DNA of 64,000 nucleotides from Xiheimicrobium sp033763395 (GTDB lineage: Bacteria; Myxococcota; Myxococcia; Myxococcales; Myxococcaceae): assembly GCA_033763395.1 (NCBI GenBank), contig JANRKQ010000100.1:97398-161397 (forward strand), in the 5' to 3' direction. Below the pieces are notes generated by a model, which had not been told where the DNA came from, searched no databases, and was given only the letters and a program-made list of their open reading frames with translations. Positions 8,262-16,340 of this stretch are shown here, in pieces (within the stretch, counting starts at the first letter, position 1; every line of letters begins with the position of its first letter). A program made the translations under genes and the position numbers.

Positions 8262-9664
8262 CAGTGGCCTCCCGGAGAGGCCTGGCCGGTGAGCGCCTCG
8301 ACGACCCGCTCGAGCCGCATGCCGCGGCTGCCCTTCACCAGCACCACGTCGCCCGCCTTGAGCTCACTCGACAGCCACGCGGTGAGCGCCGCCACGTCGT
8401 CGAAGTGCCGGGCGGCCCCGCCGAGCTTCTTCACCGCCTGCGCATGCGCTGCCTTCATGCGTGGTCCGAAGAAGGCTACGAGCTGCGCGCGATCGCTCAC
8501 GGCGACGCCCATCTGGGTGTGCGCCACCGCCTCATCGGCGCCGAGCTCGAGCATGTCGCCCAGCACCGCCACCGGCCGGCCGCGCGAGGCCAGGCTCGAG
8601 AGCGTCTCGAGCGCGGCCGTCATCGACGCCGGGTTCGCGTTGTAGCAGTCGTCGACCACCGTCACGCCGTTGGGGGCATCCACAAGCTGGAGCCGCCTCG
8701 CGTGCGCCTGCGCCGACTCGAGGCCACGCACACACTCCTCGGGCTGGTAGCCGAGCGCGAGGCCCATCGCGAAGGCGCCGGTCGCGTTGAGCGCGTTGTG
8801 ATCGCCCACCAGCCGCAGCGCCACCTCGAAGCCCTTCCCGCGCGCGTGAATCGCCAGCGAGAGCCCATCGCGGCCCTGCGCGGTGACACGCTGGAGCTGC
8901 ACGTCGGCCTTCGGGTCCCGGCCGAACGTCAGCAGCGGCCCCTTCGCGCGGCTCGCCTGAGCGGCCACGCGCGCGTCGTCGAGGTTCACCACCGCGATGG
9001 CCGCGCTGCCGAGGCCCTCGAACAGCTCACCCTTCGCCATCGCCACGCCCTCGATGGAGCCCAGCCCCTCGAGGTGCGCTGGCTGCACGACCGTGATGAG
9101 GCCCGCGTCGGGGCGCGCGATGTCGGTGAGGCGGGCGATCTCTCCTGCGTGGTTCATGCCCATCTCGACGATGGCCGCGACGTGCCGGGGCTCGAGCCCG
9201 AAGAGCGTGAGCGGCACGCCGACCTCGTTGTTCAGATTCCCTTGCGTCTTCAGCGCAGGGCCGCGCGTCTGGAGGATCGACGCGATGAGCTCCTTCGTCG
9301 TCGTCTTGCCGTTCGAGCCGGTGACGGCGCCGATGGGGATCTTGAAGCGCTCGCGGTGGGCGCGGCCCAATCGACCCAGGGCGTGCAGCGTGTCGGCGAC
9401 CTCGAAGACGGTGACGTCAGGCCTTCCGTCCAGCGCAGCCCCACGGCCCGGGTGCAGCACCACGCCGGCCGCGCCCTTCTCGGCGGCCTGGGCCACGAAG
9501 TCGTTCGCGTCGAACGTCTCACCCTTGAGCGCGACGAAGAGACAGCCGGGCGTCAGGCTGCGGGTGTCGGTGCAGATGGCGTCAAAGGACGCGCGGCTCC
9601 CGGCGCGCACGAGCCTGGCGCCCGTCGCGTCCTTCACCTGCGTCTGCGAGAACCGCACCGCCAT
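8261..9664 (-). CDS. murF: UDP-MurNAc-tripeptide--D-Ala-D-Ala ligase MurF
   Basis: Cytoplasmic Mur ligase that completes the pentapeptide by adding D-Ala-D-Ala. The 467-aa product shows CTDTRSLTPGCLFVALKG, the ATP loop VTGSNGKTTTKE, GNLNNEVGVPLT, VEMGMNHAGEI, the NALNATGA segment and DDCYNANPASM, then LGDMLELG and VLVKGSRGMRLE. These identify MurF rather than the other Mur ligases. It lies 18 bases after murE and shares one base with mraY. No ddl gene supplying D-Ala-D-Ala is seen in this window. Confidence 0.95.
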   Translation of the reverse strand: MAVRFSQTQVKDATGARLVRAGSRASFDAICTDTRSLTPGCLFVALKGETFDANDFVAQAAEKGAAGVVLHPGRGAALDGRPDVTVFEVADTLHALGRLGRAHRERFKIPIGAVTGSNGKTTTKELIASILQTRGPALKTQGNLNNEVGVPLTLFGLEPRHVAAIVEMGMNHAGEIARLTDIARPDAGLITVVQPAHLEGLGSIEGVAMAKGELFEGLGSAAIAVVNLDDARVAAQASRAKGPLLTFGRDPKADVQLQRVTAQGRDGLSLAIHARGKGFEVALRLVGDHNALNATGAFAMGLALGYQPEECVRGLESAQAHARRLQLVDAPNGVTVVDDCYNANPASMTAALETLSSLASRGRPVAVLGDMLELGADEAVAHTQMGVAVSDRAQLVAFFGPRMKAAHAQAVKKLGGAARHFDDVAALTAWLSSELKAGDVVLVKGSRGMRLERVVEALTGQASPGGH

Positions 9665-9682
9665 GACGTGCTCCTGCCGCGC

Positions 9683-11176
9683 TCAGCCCAGGGCCTTGCG
9701 CGCCTCCTCGAGATCGTCGAACGGCGTCTTCTGGCCGTTCTGCTCCTGGTACGCCTCGTGGCCCTTGCCGGCGATCAGCACCGTGTCGTTCTCCTTCGCA
9801 AGCGAGATGGCGGTGGCGATGGCGGCCTTGCGGTCGGCCTCGACGAGGTAGCCCTTCTCGCCCGTGCGCGCCTTCGCCGGGCTCATGCGCCGCAGGCCTG
9901 CCTTCTCGAGGCCGGGGATGATCTCGGCGATGATGTCGTCCGGGTCTTCCGAACGCGGGTTGTCGCTGGTCACGATGGGCACGTCGGCCTGCGCCGCGGC
10001 CTCACCCATGAGCGGGCGCTTACCGGTATCGCGATCGCCGCCGCAACCGAAGACGACGATGACCTTGCCTTTGGTGACGTGGCGCGCCGACTCGACTGCG
10101 CGGGTCAGCGCGTCGTCGGTGTGCGCGTAGTCGACCAGCACGGTGACACCCTTGCCGCTCACCTTCTCCATGCGGCCCGGCACGCGGGTGACGCGCTCGA
10201 TGCCGTCCTGCACGTCGCGGCGCGAGGCGCCGGCGGCCAGCGCGATGCCGGTCGCGGTGAGAATGTTGTCGAGGTTGTGGGTGCCGACGAGCTGGCTCTT
10301 CACCGGAATGTCGCCGGCCGGCGTCTTCAGCGTCGCCTTGATGCCGCTCGTCGTCAGCTCGGAGGAGCCGCAGCTCACCTCGCCGTTGCCCAGGCGCGAG
10401 AACTTCCACGCCATGCGCTTCTGCCCGCGCAGCTCGCTGTAGATGCGGTTGGTGTACGTATCGTCGCCGTTCACCACCGCCACGCCGCCCGGCGAGAGGT
10501 TGTCGGTGAAGAGCCGCCGCTTGGCCTGGAAGTACGTCTCCATGTCCTTGTGGAAGTCGAGGTGGTCGCGCGAGAGGTTGGTGAAGCCCGCCGCGCGGAA
10601 GGTGAGGCCGTGCACGCGGTCCTGCGCGAGGGCGTGGCTCGAGACCTCCATCACCACGGTGTCGACGCCGGCGTCGACCATCTCGCGGAAGGTGCGGTGC
10701 AGCTCGATCGGATCGGGCGTGGTGTGCGTGGGCACGCGCTTCTGACCCTGGAAGCGGATCTCGATGGTGCCGAACAGCCCGCACACCGAGCCGCCGGCCG
10801 TCATGATGCTCTCGAGCAGCCAGGCCGTCGTCGTCTTGCCGTTGGTGCCGGTGACGCCGAGCAGCGACAGCTCACGCGCCGGGTTGCCGTAGAAGTTGCC
10901 GGCGATGAGCGCGACGGCCTTGCGCGCCGAGGGGGTGAGGAACAGGGGCACCGTCAGCCCCGGCACCGCCTTCTCCGAGACGACGGCGACGGCGCCCTTC
11001 TCGACGGCGGCGCGCGCGAACTGGGTGCCGTCGGCGGTGATGCCGGGCACGGCGATGAAGAGATCGCCCGCCTTCACCTGCCGCGAGTCCGTCGACACGC
11101 CGGTGACGTCCACCTTCGCCTTCGTCGAGGCGACCGGCTCCGTCGAGACACCTGCCAGCACTTCGTTCAGCTTCAT
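9683..11176 (-). CDS. murE: MurE, meso-diaminopimelate-adding Mur ligase
   Basis: Cytoplasmic ligase adding the third residue of the stem peptide. The 497-aa product has GVSTDSRQVKAGDLF, the ATP loop GVTGTNGKTTTAWL, EVSSHAL, NLSRDHLDFH, VLVDYAHTDDAL and FGCGGDRDTGKRPLM. TSDNPRSEDP contains the DNPR signature of enzymes that use meso-diaminopimelate, so the wall is predicted to be DAP-type. The frame continues to a TTG at 11212 overlapping the ftsI stop. I prefer the ATG at 11176, where the fold begins and AGAAAGA lies upstream. Confidence 0.94.
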   Translation of the reverse strand: MKLNEVLAGVSTEPVASTKAKVDVTGVSTDSRQVKAGDLFIAVPGITADGTQFARAAVEKGAVAVVSEKAVPGLTVPLFLTPSARKAVALIAGNFYGNPARELSLLGVTGTNGKTTTAWLLESIMTAGGSVCGLFGTIEIRFQGQKRVPTHTTPDPIELHRTFREMVDAGVDTVVMEVSSHALAQDRVHGLTFRAAGFTNLSRDHLDFHKDMETYFQAKRRLFTDNLSPGGVAVVNGDDTYTNRIYSELRGQKRMAWKFSRLGNGEVSCGSSELTTSGIKATLKTPAGDIPVKSQLVGTHNLDNILTATGIALAAGASRRDVQDGIERVTRVPGRMEKVSGKGVTVLVDYAHTDDALTRAVESARHVTKGKVIVVFGCGGDRDTGKRPLMGEAAAQADVPIVTSDNPRSEDPDDIIAEIIPGLEKAGLRRMSPAKARTGEKGYLVEADRKAAIATAISLAKENDTVLIAGKGHEAYQEQNGQKTPFDDLEEARKALG

Positions 11177-11208
11177 CGCGTGTCTTTCTGGCCGCGGGCT
11201 GCCGGCGT

Positions 11209-13245
11209 TCAACGGGTGGTGGAGGGCAAGTGCCCTGCCAACTCGAGGGTGATGCGTGCGCCCTTGTCGACGAGGGTTCCCGCAGCGGGCGACTGCGAGA
11301 TGACGCGCCCGGAGCCGACGAGGCGTGGCTCCAGTGACGCAGTGAGGGCTTCCTTCACGGCGGCGCGGCCGCTCTGGCCGGTGAGGTTGGGAACGCGCAC
11401 CGCCCCTTCGGCAGGGAGCTCGGTGACGGCCTCGACGCGCTCGATGGCGGCGACGACCGGGTTCTTCTCGGGAATGGCGGCCGGCGCCGGCTCCTTCTTC
11501 TTCGTGCTGGCGACCTCGGCAGGCGGCACGTCGCGCGACGGCGCTACGGCCAGGTGGGGCATCGCGGCCTCGGCGATCTCCTTGAAGGCCGGCGCCGCCA
11601 CCAGGCCGCCGTAGACGTCGGTCTTGGGCTCGTCGATGAAGATGCCGATGACGACGCGGGGATCTTCCGCGGGCACCAGGCCCACGAAGCTCGAGAAGCG
11701 CTTATCGGAGTACCCCCGCGCCACCGGGTCGGCCTTCTGCGCCGTGCCCGTCTTGCCCGACACCCGGTACGCGTCCATGCGGGCCTTCGGCGCGGTGCCA
11801 CCCTTCTCGACCACGCTCTCGAGCATCTCGACCACCGTGCGCGCCGTCTTCGCCGACACCACGCGGCGCACCTCGGTGGGCTTGTTCTCGAGGAGCACCA
11901 GCCCGTCGGCGTCGACCACCTTCGAGACGAGGTAGGGCTTCATCAGCACGCCGCCGTTGGCGAGCGCCGCGAAGGCCGCCGTCACCTGGAGCGGCGAGGC
12001 GGTGAGCCCCTGCCCGAAGCTCTGCGTGGCGAGCGCGATCTCGGCCTTCGGGAAGGGAATGACGCCCTTCGCCTCGCCGGGGAGCCCCAGGCCATGGCGC
12101 TCCGCGAAGCCAAAGCGCTGGTAGGTGTCGACCAGCTTCTCGCGGCCGAGCTTCTGGCCGATCTTCGCGGCGCCGATGTTCGACGACACCTGCAACACGC
12201 CGCGCACGTCGAGCACGCCCGACGGGTGGCTGTCGTTGATGACGTGCCGGCCGATGGGCATGCGGCCCTTCTCGCAGTCGAACGGCGTCGCGGGCGTCAC
12301 CAGGCCCTCGTCGAGCGCGCGGGCCACCACGAAGGCCTTCATGGTGGAGCCGGGCTCGAAGGCGTCGGTGAGGGCCCGGTTGCGCAGCACGTCGGCCGAC
12401 ACGCCCTGGGTCGCGTTCGGGTTGAAGCGCGGCGCGTTGGCGAGGGCGAGCACCTCACCGGTCTTCGGGTCGAGCACCACGGCCATGCCAGCGACGCCCT
12501 TCGCGTCGTCGACGGCCTTCAGCAGCGCCTTCTCGGCGACGTACTGCAGGTGGCGGTCGACGGTGAGCGAGACCGAGGCGCCCTGCCGGCTGGTCGGGTC
12601 TTCCACGCCGTTGGTGAGCACCTTGCGGCCCTTCGCGTCGCGGACCGACGCGCGGCGCGCCTTGTCACCGGAGAGCTCGTCTTCGAACGACAGCTCGAGG
12701 CCGTCGAGGCCGTGCGAGTCGGTGCCGACGAGGCCGATGACGTGCGCGGCGAGCTCGCGCTGCGGGTAGAAGCGTCGCGGCTCCTTGGTGTAGCCGAAGC
12801 CGGGGAGCCCCAGCGCCTGCACCTTCTGCACCTCGGTCTGCGTCACCTGGCGCTTCACCCACACGAAGCGCTTGCCCTTCATGAAGCGCTCGACGAGCTC
12901 CTTCGAGTCGACGCCGAGCACCTTCGAGAGCTTCTTCGCCGCGTCCTTCGGGTCGGTCAGCATCGAGGGGTCGACCCAGATGGAGTCGACGTCGACGCTC
13001 TGCGCGAGGGGGGTGCCGCGGCGATCGAAGATGTCTCCGCGCCGCGCGGGGATCTCGAGCTCGCGCAGGTACTGGTCCTGCGCCATGCCGGCGAGCTTCT
13101 CGCGCTGGTGGATCTGCAGGTTGACGGCGCGCGCGAACATGCCGCCGAGCAGCCCGATGAAGGCGAGGCCGACCAGCGACACGCGCAGCCGCATCCACTT
13201 CGTGGGGGCGTCGTCAGAGGCCTGGTGGTGCTTCAAGTCGCGCAT
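11209..13245 (-). CDS. ftsI: Septal transpeptidase FtsI (class B PBP) with C-terminal PASTA domain
   Basis: Bitopic class B penicillin-binding protein that cross-links septal peptidoglycan and partners FtsW. The 678-aa product has a single membrane segment near residues 22-45, RRGDIFDRRGTPLA opening the non-catalytic domain, and the three transpeptidase motifs STMK (in EPGSTMKAF), SSN and KTGT (SGKTGTAQK). After a Pro/Lys-rich linker comes a PASTA domain at about residues 612-675 (VRVPNLTGQSGRAAV; VISQSPAAGTLVDKG). PASTA tails are usual on Gram-positive PBPs and on some myxobacterial ones. The ftsL stop is 12 bases upstream. An internal ATG at residue 18 is an alternative start. Confidence 0.93.
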   Translation of the reverse strand: MRDLKHHQASDDAPTKWMRLRVSLVGLAFIGLLGGMFARAVNLQIHQREKLAGMAQDQYLRELEIPARRGDIFDRRGTPLAQSVDVDSIWVDPSMLTDPKDAAKKLSKVLGVDSKELVERFMKGKRFVWVKRQVTQTEVQKVQALGLPGFGYTKEPRRFYPQRELAAHVIGLVGTDSHGLDGLELSFEDELSGDKARRASVRDAKGRKVLTNGVEDPTSRQGASVSLTVDRHLQYVAEKALLKAVDDAKGVAGMAVVLDPKTGEVLALANAPRFNPNATQGVSADVLRNRALTDAFEPGSTMKAFVVARALDEGLVTPATPFDCEKGRMPIGRHVINDSHPSGVLDVRGVLQVSSNIGAAKIGQKLGREKLVDTYQRFGFAERHGLGLPGEAKGVIPFPKAEIALATQSFGQGLTASPLQVTAAFAALANGGVLMKPYLVSKVVDADGLVLLENKPTEVRRVVSAKTARTVVEMLESVVEKGGTAPKARMDAYRVSGKTGTAQKADPVARGYSDKRFSSFVGLVPAEDPRVVIGIFIDEPKTDVYGGLVAAPAFKEIAEAAMPHLAVAPSRDVPPAEVASTKKKEPAPAAIPEKNPVVAAIERVEAVTELPAEGAVRVPNLTGQSGRAAVKEALTASLEPRLVGSGRVISQSPAAGTLVDKGARITLELAGHLPSTTR

Positions 13246-13257
13246 GGAGGACGGTGG

Positions 13258-13578
13258 TCACTTCTTGACGTGGAAGACCTGCGACGGCGGCGGCGTGACG
13301 AGCCCGAGCTGGGTGCGGGCGGTGGCCTCGAGCTTCTGGGGACCCTTCAGGGTGGCGAGCTCGAGCTTGAGCCGATCGTTCTCGCGCACCAGCTCGGTCG
13401 ACTGCTGATCGAGCCGCGACAGCTCGTAGCCCTGCGAGACGACGAGCACGCGCGAGGTGACGTGAATGATGCCGACCAACGCGAGCAGCGCGACGGCGAG
13501 GGCGGCGGGGAGGATCTCTCCCAGGATGACGGAGAGCGGCACGCCGCCGCGGTTTCGGGCCTCGAGGACGACGCTCAT
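13258..13578 (-). CDS. ftsL: Cell division protein FtsL-like
   Basis: Small 106-aa bitopic protein with a short cytoplasmic head, one membrane segment at about residues 22-45, and a periplasmic heptad-like stretch (LSRLDQQSTELVRENDRLKLELATL) expected to form a coiled coil with FtsB. It ends in a short LGLVTPPPSQVFHVKK tail. FtsL is poorly conserved, so the call rests on size, topology and its fixed place between rsmH and ftsI. Its ATG overlaps the rsmH stop (ATGA). Confidence 0.85.
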   Translation of the reverse strand: MSVVLEARNRGGVPLSVILGEILPAALAVALLALVGIIHVTSRVLVVSQGYELSRLDQQSTELVRENDRLKLELATLKGPQKLEATARTQLGLVTPPPSQVFHVKK

Positions 13579-14492
13579 GAGACGACTCCTGGCAGCTTGC
13601 GAACGGCGCGCAGCTTCGCGCTGCGGGCGCGGGGGTTCCGGGTGATCTCCTCGTCGGCGGCGACGACGGGCTTCCTCGTCAGCGCCTCGAAGGTGGGCGC
13701 CGTGGTGCGGGCCACAGGCAGGCCCTTCGGCGCGTCGTCCTGCTCACCGCACCACTTCTTGAACGCCTGCTTCACCAGCCGGTCTTCGAGCGAGTGGAAC
13801 GAGATGATGGCGGCGACGCCGCGCGGGCCCAGCCACCCGGGCAGCGACGCGAGGGCGCGCTCCAGCTGCTCGAGCTCGGCGTTCACCGCGATGCGCAGCG
13901 CCTGGAAGGTGCGGGTGGCGACGTGGGTTTCCTTCGGCCAGGCCCTGCGCGGCACGCCCTGCTTGACCGCCTCGACCGCCTCGAAGGTGGTCTTCGGCAG
14001 ACGCGCCTTCAGCGCGCGCGCGATGGGGCGCGAGGAGCGCTCTTCGCCGTACTGGTAGATGACGTCGGCGAGCTCGCGCTCGGGCAGCCGCGCGATCAGC
14101 TCGGCGGCCGTCTCGCCCTCTCCCGACATGCGCATGTCGAGGGGCCCATCGTGCATGAAGCTGAAGCCGCGCTCGGGCGTGTCGAGCTGCGGCGACGAGA
14201 CGCCGAGATCGAGCACCAGCCCGTCGACCGGCCCGGGCACGAGGGACGCCACGGCGCCGAACTCGCCCTGCACCGCGCGGAACGCCTCACCGAACCGGGC
14301 CAGGCGCGACGTGGCGGCCGCGAGCGCGACGGGATCCCGATCGACGCCCACGACGCGGAAGCCCGCCTCGAGGAGCGCCTCGCTGTGCCCACCACCTCCG
14401 AGCGTGCCGTCGACGATCACGCGCTGCACTCCTGGCTCGAAACACCGCACCACCTCGCCCTTGAGGACGGTCTGGTGGTTGAACGGACTCAG
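13575..14492 (-). CDS. rsmH: 16S rRNA (cytosine-1402-N4)-methyltransferase RsmH
   Basis: SAM-dependent enzyme methylating C1402 of 16S rRNA. It shows VDGTLGGGGHSEALL and VGVDRDPVAL (SAM site), LVLDLGVSSPQLDTPERGFSF, DMRMS, FQALRIAVNAEL, ISFHSLEDRLVKQAF and NPRARSAKLRAVRKL. The first ATG/GTG/TTG in frame is a GTG at 14453, but the conserved family N-terminus (FNHQTVLKGEVV) lies upstream of it. The frame reaches a CTG at 14492-14490 that overlaps the STAS stop as CTGA, mimicking the ATGA/GTGA couplings elsewhere in the operon. No ATG, GTG or TTG lies in frame in the codons just upstream of the CTG. I place the start at the CTG (305 aa). A sequencing error is the alternative. Confidence 0.85.
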   Translation of the reverse strand: MSPFNHQTVLKGEVVRCFEPGVQRVIVDGTLGGGGHSEALLEAGFRVVGVDRDPVALAAATSRLARFGEAFRAVQGEFGAVASLVPGPVDGLVLDLGVSSPQLDTPERGFSFMHDGPLDMRMSGEGETAAELIARLPERELADVIYQYGEERSSRPIARALKARLPKTTFEAVEAVKQGVPRRAWPKETHVATRTFQALRIAVNAELEQLERALASLPGWLGPRGVAAIISFHSLEDRLVKQAFKKWCGEQDDAPKGLPVARTTAPTFEALTRKPVVAADEEITRNPRARSAKLRAVRKLPGVVS

Positions 14493-14881
14493 CCCTGCAC
14501 CATCACCGCGTCGCGGAACGCCACCTGCGCGTCGCGCACCTCGGCGAAGAAGTCGAAGTCGTCCTGCACGCCGGCGGCCTGGACGATGGTGAAGAGGTAC
14601 GGCGACAGCCCGGCGAGCTTGATGTCGCCCCCCAGGTCACGGAACACCTCGGCGCGGCGCGAGAGCGTGGCGAGGCCTCGGTAGTCGAGGTGCGTGACGC
14701 CGCGGAAGTCCATCACCAGGTCGGTGACGCCGTCGATCGACAGGCTCACCAGCATCTCGCCGATCTCGGCCATCTCGTCGCGGCCGATCTCGCCCTCGAG
14801 CACCATCGTCATCGCGCGGGGCCGCATGACGTTCTTCGCCATCGTGTTCCGAACCACTTCCACCGTCGCCAGCTCGCTCAT
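14489..14881 (-). CDS. STAS-domain protein inside the dcw operon
   Basis: 130-aa single-domain protein resembling anti-sigma-factor antagonists and other STAS proteins: a beta strand (AMTMVLEGEIGRDEM), then DLVMDFRGVTHLDYRGLATLSRR, then IKLAGLSPYLFTIVQAAG. In SpoIIAA-type antagonists the helix starts with D-S-S-G and the first Ser is phosphorylated. Here the segment reads D66-Y67-R68-G69, so the usual phosphoacceptor is absent. A strong GAGGAGGG site lies just before its ATG. Placement between mraZ and rsmH suggests a role linked to division or wall synthesis, but no partner kinase or sigma factor is adjacent. Function unknown. Confidence 0.85.
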   Translation of the reverse strand: MSELATVEVVRNTMAKNVMRPRAMTMVLEGEIGRDEMAEIGEMLVSLSIDGVTDLVMDFRGVTHLDYRGLATLSRRAEVFRDLGGDIKLAGLSPYLFTIVQAAGVQDDFDFFAEVRDAQVAFRDAVMVQG

Positions 14882-14908
14882 GGATCCCTCCTCGAAAGTC
14901 GAAACGGT

Positions 14909-15361
14909 TCAGCCCTGCCGGAGCTCCGTCAGCACCCGCATCACGTCGGCCGAGTCGGCGGCGGTGCGCGCTTCAGCCTGCGCGGCGTCCCAGCCGGTCT
15001 TCGACCAGAGCTCGATCACCTTCACCATGCCCGCCCAGATGACGTCCTTCTCGAGGTGGGCATGGCCGCGCAGCGACGGCGGCACCAGCACGCGGCCCAG
15101 CTTGTCGACGGCCACTTCCTGCGCAGGCGCCACGTAGAGCCGCAAGAGCGACTTCACGCCGGGCTCCATGGGGTTTCGCCGCGCGAGCGCCGCCTCGAGC
15201 TGCTCCCATTCCTTCACCGGGTAGCAGTGCAGGCACGCGTCGAGCGACGTGGTGACGATCAGCCGCTCGTCGTACTGGCCGACGAGCACCTCACGCAGCT
15301 TCGCCGGGAAGCTCGTTCGCCCCTTCGCGTCGATCTGATGCTCGTAGACGCCCCGGAACAC
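14909..15361 (-). CDS. mraZ: Transcriptional regulator MraZ
   Basis: First gene of the dcw operon. MraZ is a ring-forming AbrB-like DNA-binding protein that represses its own operon in E. coli. The 150-aa product carries both SpoVT/AbrB-like halves, MFRGVYEHQIDAKGRTSFPAKLR and DKLGRVLVPPSLRGHAHLE, each with the D-x-K/L-GR motif. It starts with GTG at 15361, since the family begins MFRG and no ATG is present. The leader from the mapped promoter is about 95 bases. Confidence 0.95.
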   Translation of the reverse strand: MFRGVYEHQIDAKGRTSFPAKLREVLVGQYDERLIVTTSLDACLHCYPVKEWEQLEAALARRNPMEPGVKSLLRLYVAPAQEVAVDKLGRVLVPPSLRGHAHLEKDVIWAGMVKVIELWSKTGWDAAQAEARTAADSADVMRVLTELRQG

Positions 15362-15388
15362 GTTGGCCCGCCTTGCCGCCTGGATCAG

Positions 15389-15451
15389 CCGTTTCTTGCC
15401 CTGACTGCGCTCAAAACTGGGATTCTGATCCGCCGAATACCACTTCTTGCC
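15389..15451. repeat. Direct repeats in the mraZ leader (possible MraZ site)
   Basis: Minus-strand GGCAAGAAACGG (15400-15389) and GGCAAGAAGTGG (15451-15440) match at 10 of 12 bases, with starts 51 bases apart, between the promoter and mraZ. MraZ in other bacteria binds short direct repeats near its promoter, so these are candidate operators. The exact sequence does not match the E. coli repeat. Confidence 0.35.
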
Positions 15452-15463
15452 ACGACGGCCGCG

Positions 15464-15492
15464 AAATTACGGGCGGTTCCCAAGGGGGTCAA
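15464..15492 (-). promoter_or_regulatory. Sigma70-type promoter of the dcw operon
   Basis: On the minus strand, TTGACC (15492-15487), a 17-base spacer and TAATTT (15469-15464) make a near-consensus -35/-10 pair, in the right orientation and about 100 bases upstream of the mraZ start. The AT-rich hexamer stands out in this GC-rich DNA. Confidence 0.75.
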
Positions 15493-15620
15493 GAAACGAT
15501 GATCCAGCCTGTAGCGGTTCGGCGGATAACGCGGCGTGTCACGGCAGGTCCGCCGGTCGGTTCCAGTGAGGCCGAAAAGCGTCAGTGACAGGGGAGCAAA
15601 GTGCGCTAGGGAGCCGCCCC

Positions 15621-16334
15621 GTGTCGCTGCCGCCCGGCGCGCCGATCCGCCTGAAGGTCGGGTACAAAACGCCCGAGACGTTGCTCGGAGAGCTGACCAA
15701 GTCGGTTGGCCGCGGCGGCGTGCGCATCGAGGCGAAGAAGACGGTGCCGGTGGGCACGAAGTTCGTCTTCGAGCTCAAGAGCGTGGGCGTCAAAGAATCG
15801 GTCGAGGTGAGCGGCACGGTGCAGACGGTGACCGAGACGGCGCCTGGCCGGTACGTGCTGCACATTCGGTACGAGCCGCCGCGGAACCGGCAGGGGCTCG
15901 ACGCGGTGTTGAAGCGCATCTTCGAGGCGACCGAGAAGGATGCGCGGCGGCGCACGCCCCGGGTGCCCTTGCACGTGCGGGCGACCGAGAACACCCCGAA
16001 CTCGCCGATCTACCGCCTGCGCGATCTGTCGCGTGGAGGCATGGGCCTCGACGTCGAGTGCGAGCGCCTTCCGACGTACCTGCAGGTGGGCACGCCGACG
16101 CTGGTGCAGATGCGGCTGACGACCGGCCAGCTCGCCGCGCACGGAGAGATCATCTGGGTGGTGCAGCCCGACGCCTCGAAGGCGATGCCGGCGCGGGTGG
16201 GGGTGCACTTCGGCACGCTGTCTGCGGCGGCGGCGACGATGCTGGACGATCTGCTGACGCTGAAGGCGCTGCCCCAGCCGCCGTGGATCGCCCGGCTGGC
16301 GTTCGGGAATGACGCGCTCGCGCAGATGAAGTGA
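15621..16334 (+). CDS. Tandem PilZ-domain protein
   Basis: 237-aa cytoplasmic protein. The N-terminal half (RLKVGYKTPETLLGEL, SVGRGGVRIEAKK) matches the PilZ-like domain found many times in gliding myxobacteria. The second half has the c-di-GMP motif set RRRTPRVPL (RxxxR-like) followed by DLSRGGMGLDVE (D-x-S-x-x-G). The first copy lacks the RxxxR and may not bind ligand. Such proteins act as c-di-GMP receptors controlling motility or matrix. GTG codons occur at 15585 and 15621; I chose 15621 because AGGGAG precedes it at proper spacing. It is divergent from the dcw promoter. Confidence 0.8.
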   Translation: MSLPPGAPIRLKVGYKTPETLLGELTKSVGRGGVRIEAKKTVPVGTKFVFELKSVGVKESVEVSGTVQTVTETAPGRYVLHIRYEPPRNRQGLDAVLKRIFEATEKDARRRTPRVPLHVRATENTPNSPIYRLRDLSRGGMGLDVECERLPTYLQVGTPTLVQMRLTTGQLAAHGEIIWVVQPDASKAMPARVGVHFGTLSAAAATMLDDLLTLKALPQPPWIARLAFGNDALAQMK

Positions 16335-16340
16335 GCGGCC

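Noticed and set aside
11177..11212. TTG start for murE overlapping the ftsI stop
   Set aside because: The added 12 residues are not part of the Mur fold and the ATG at 11176 has a better upstream site. It remains a weak alternative.
8264..11614. 1116-aa plus-strand open frame
   Set aside because: It lies antisense to murF and murE, is rich in Arg/His/Ala with no domain, and is a by-product of GC-rich codon use.
11554..14058. 834-aa plus-strand open frame
   Set aside because: Antisense to ftsI, ftsL and rsmH, all with clear motifs; no motif in this frame.
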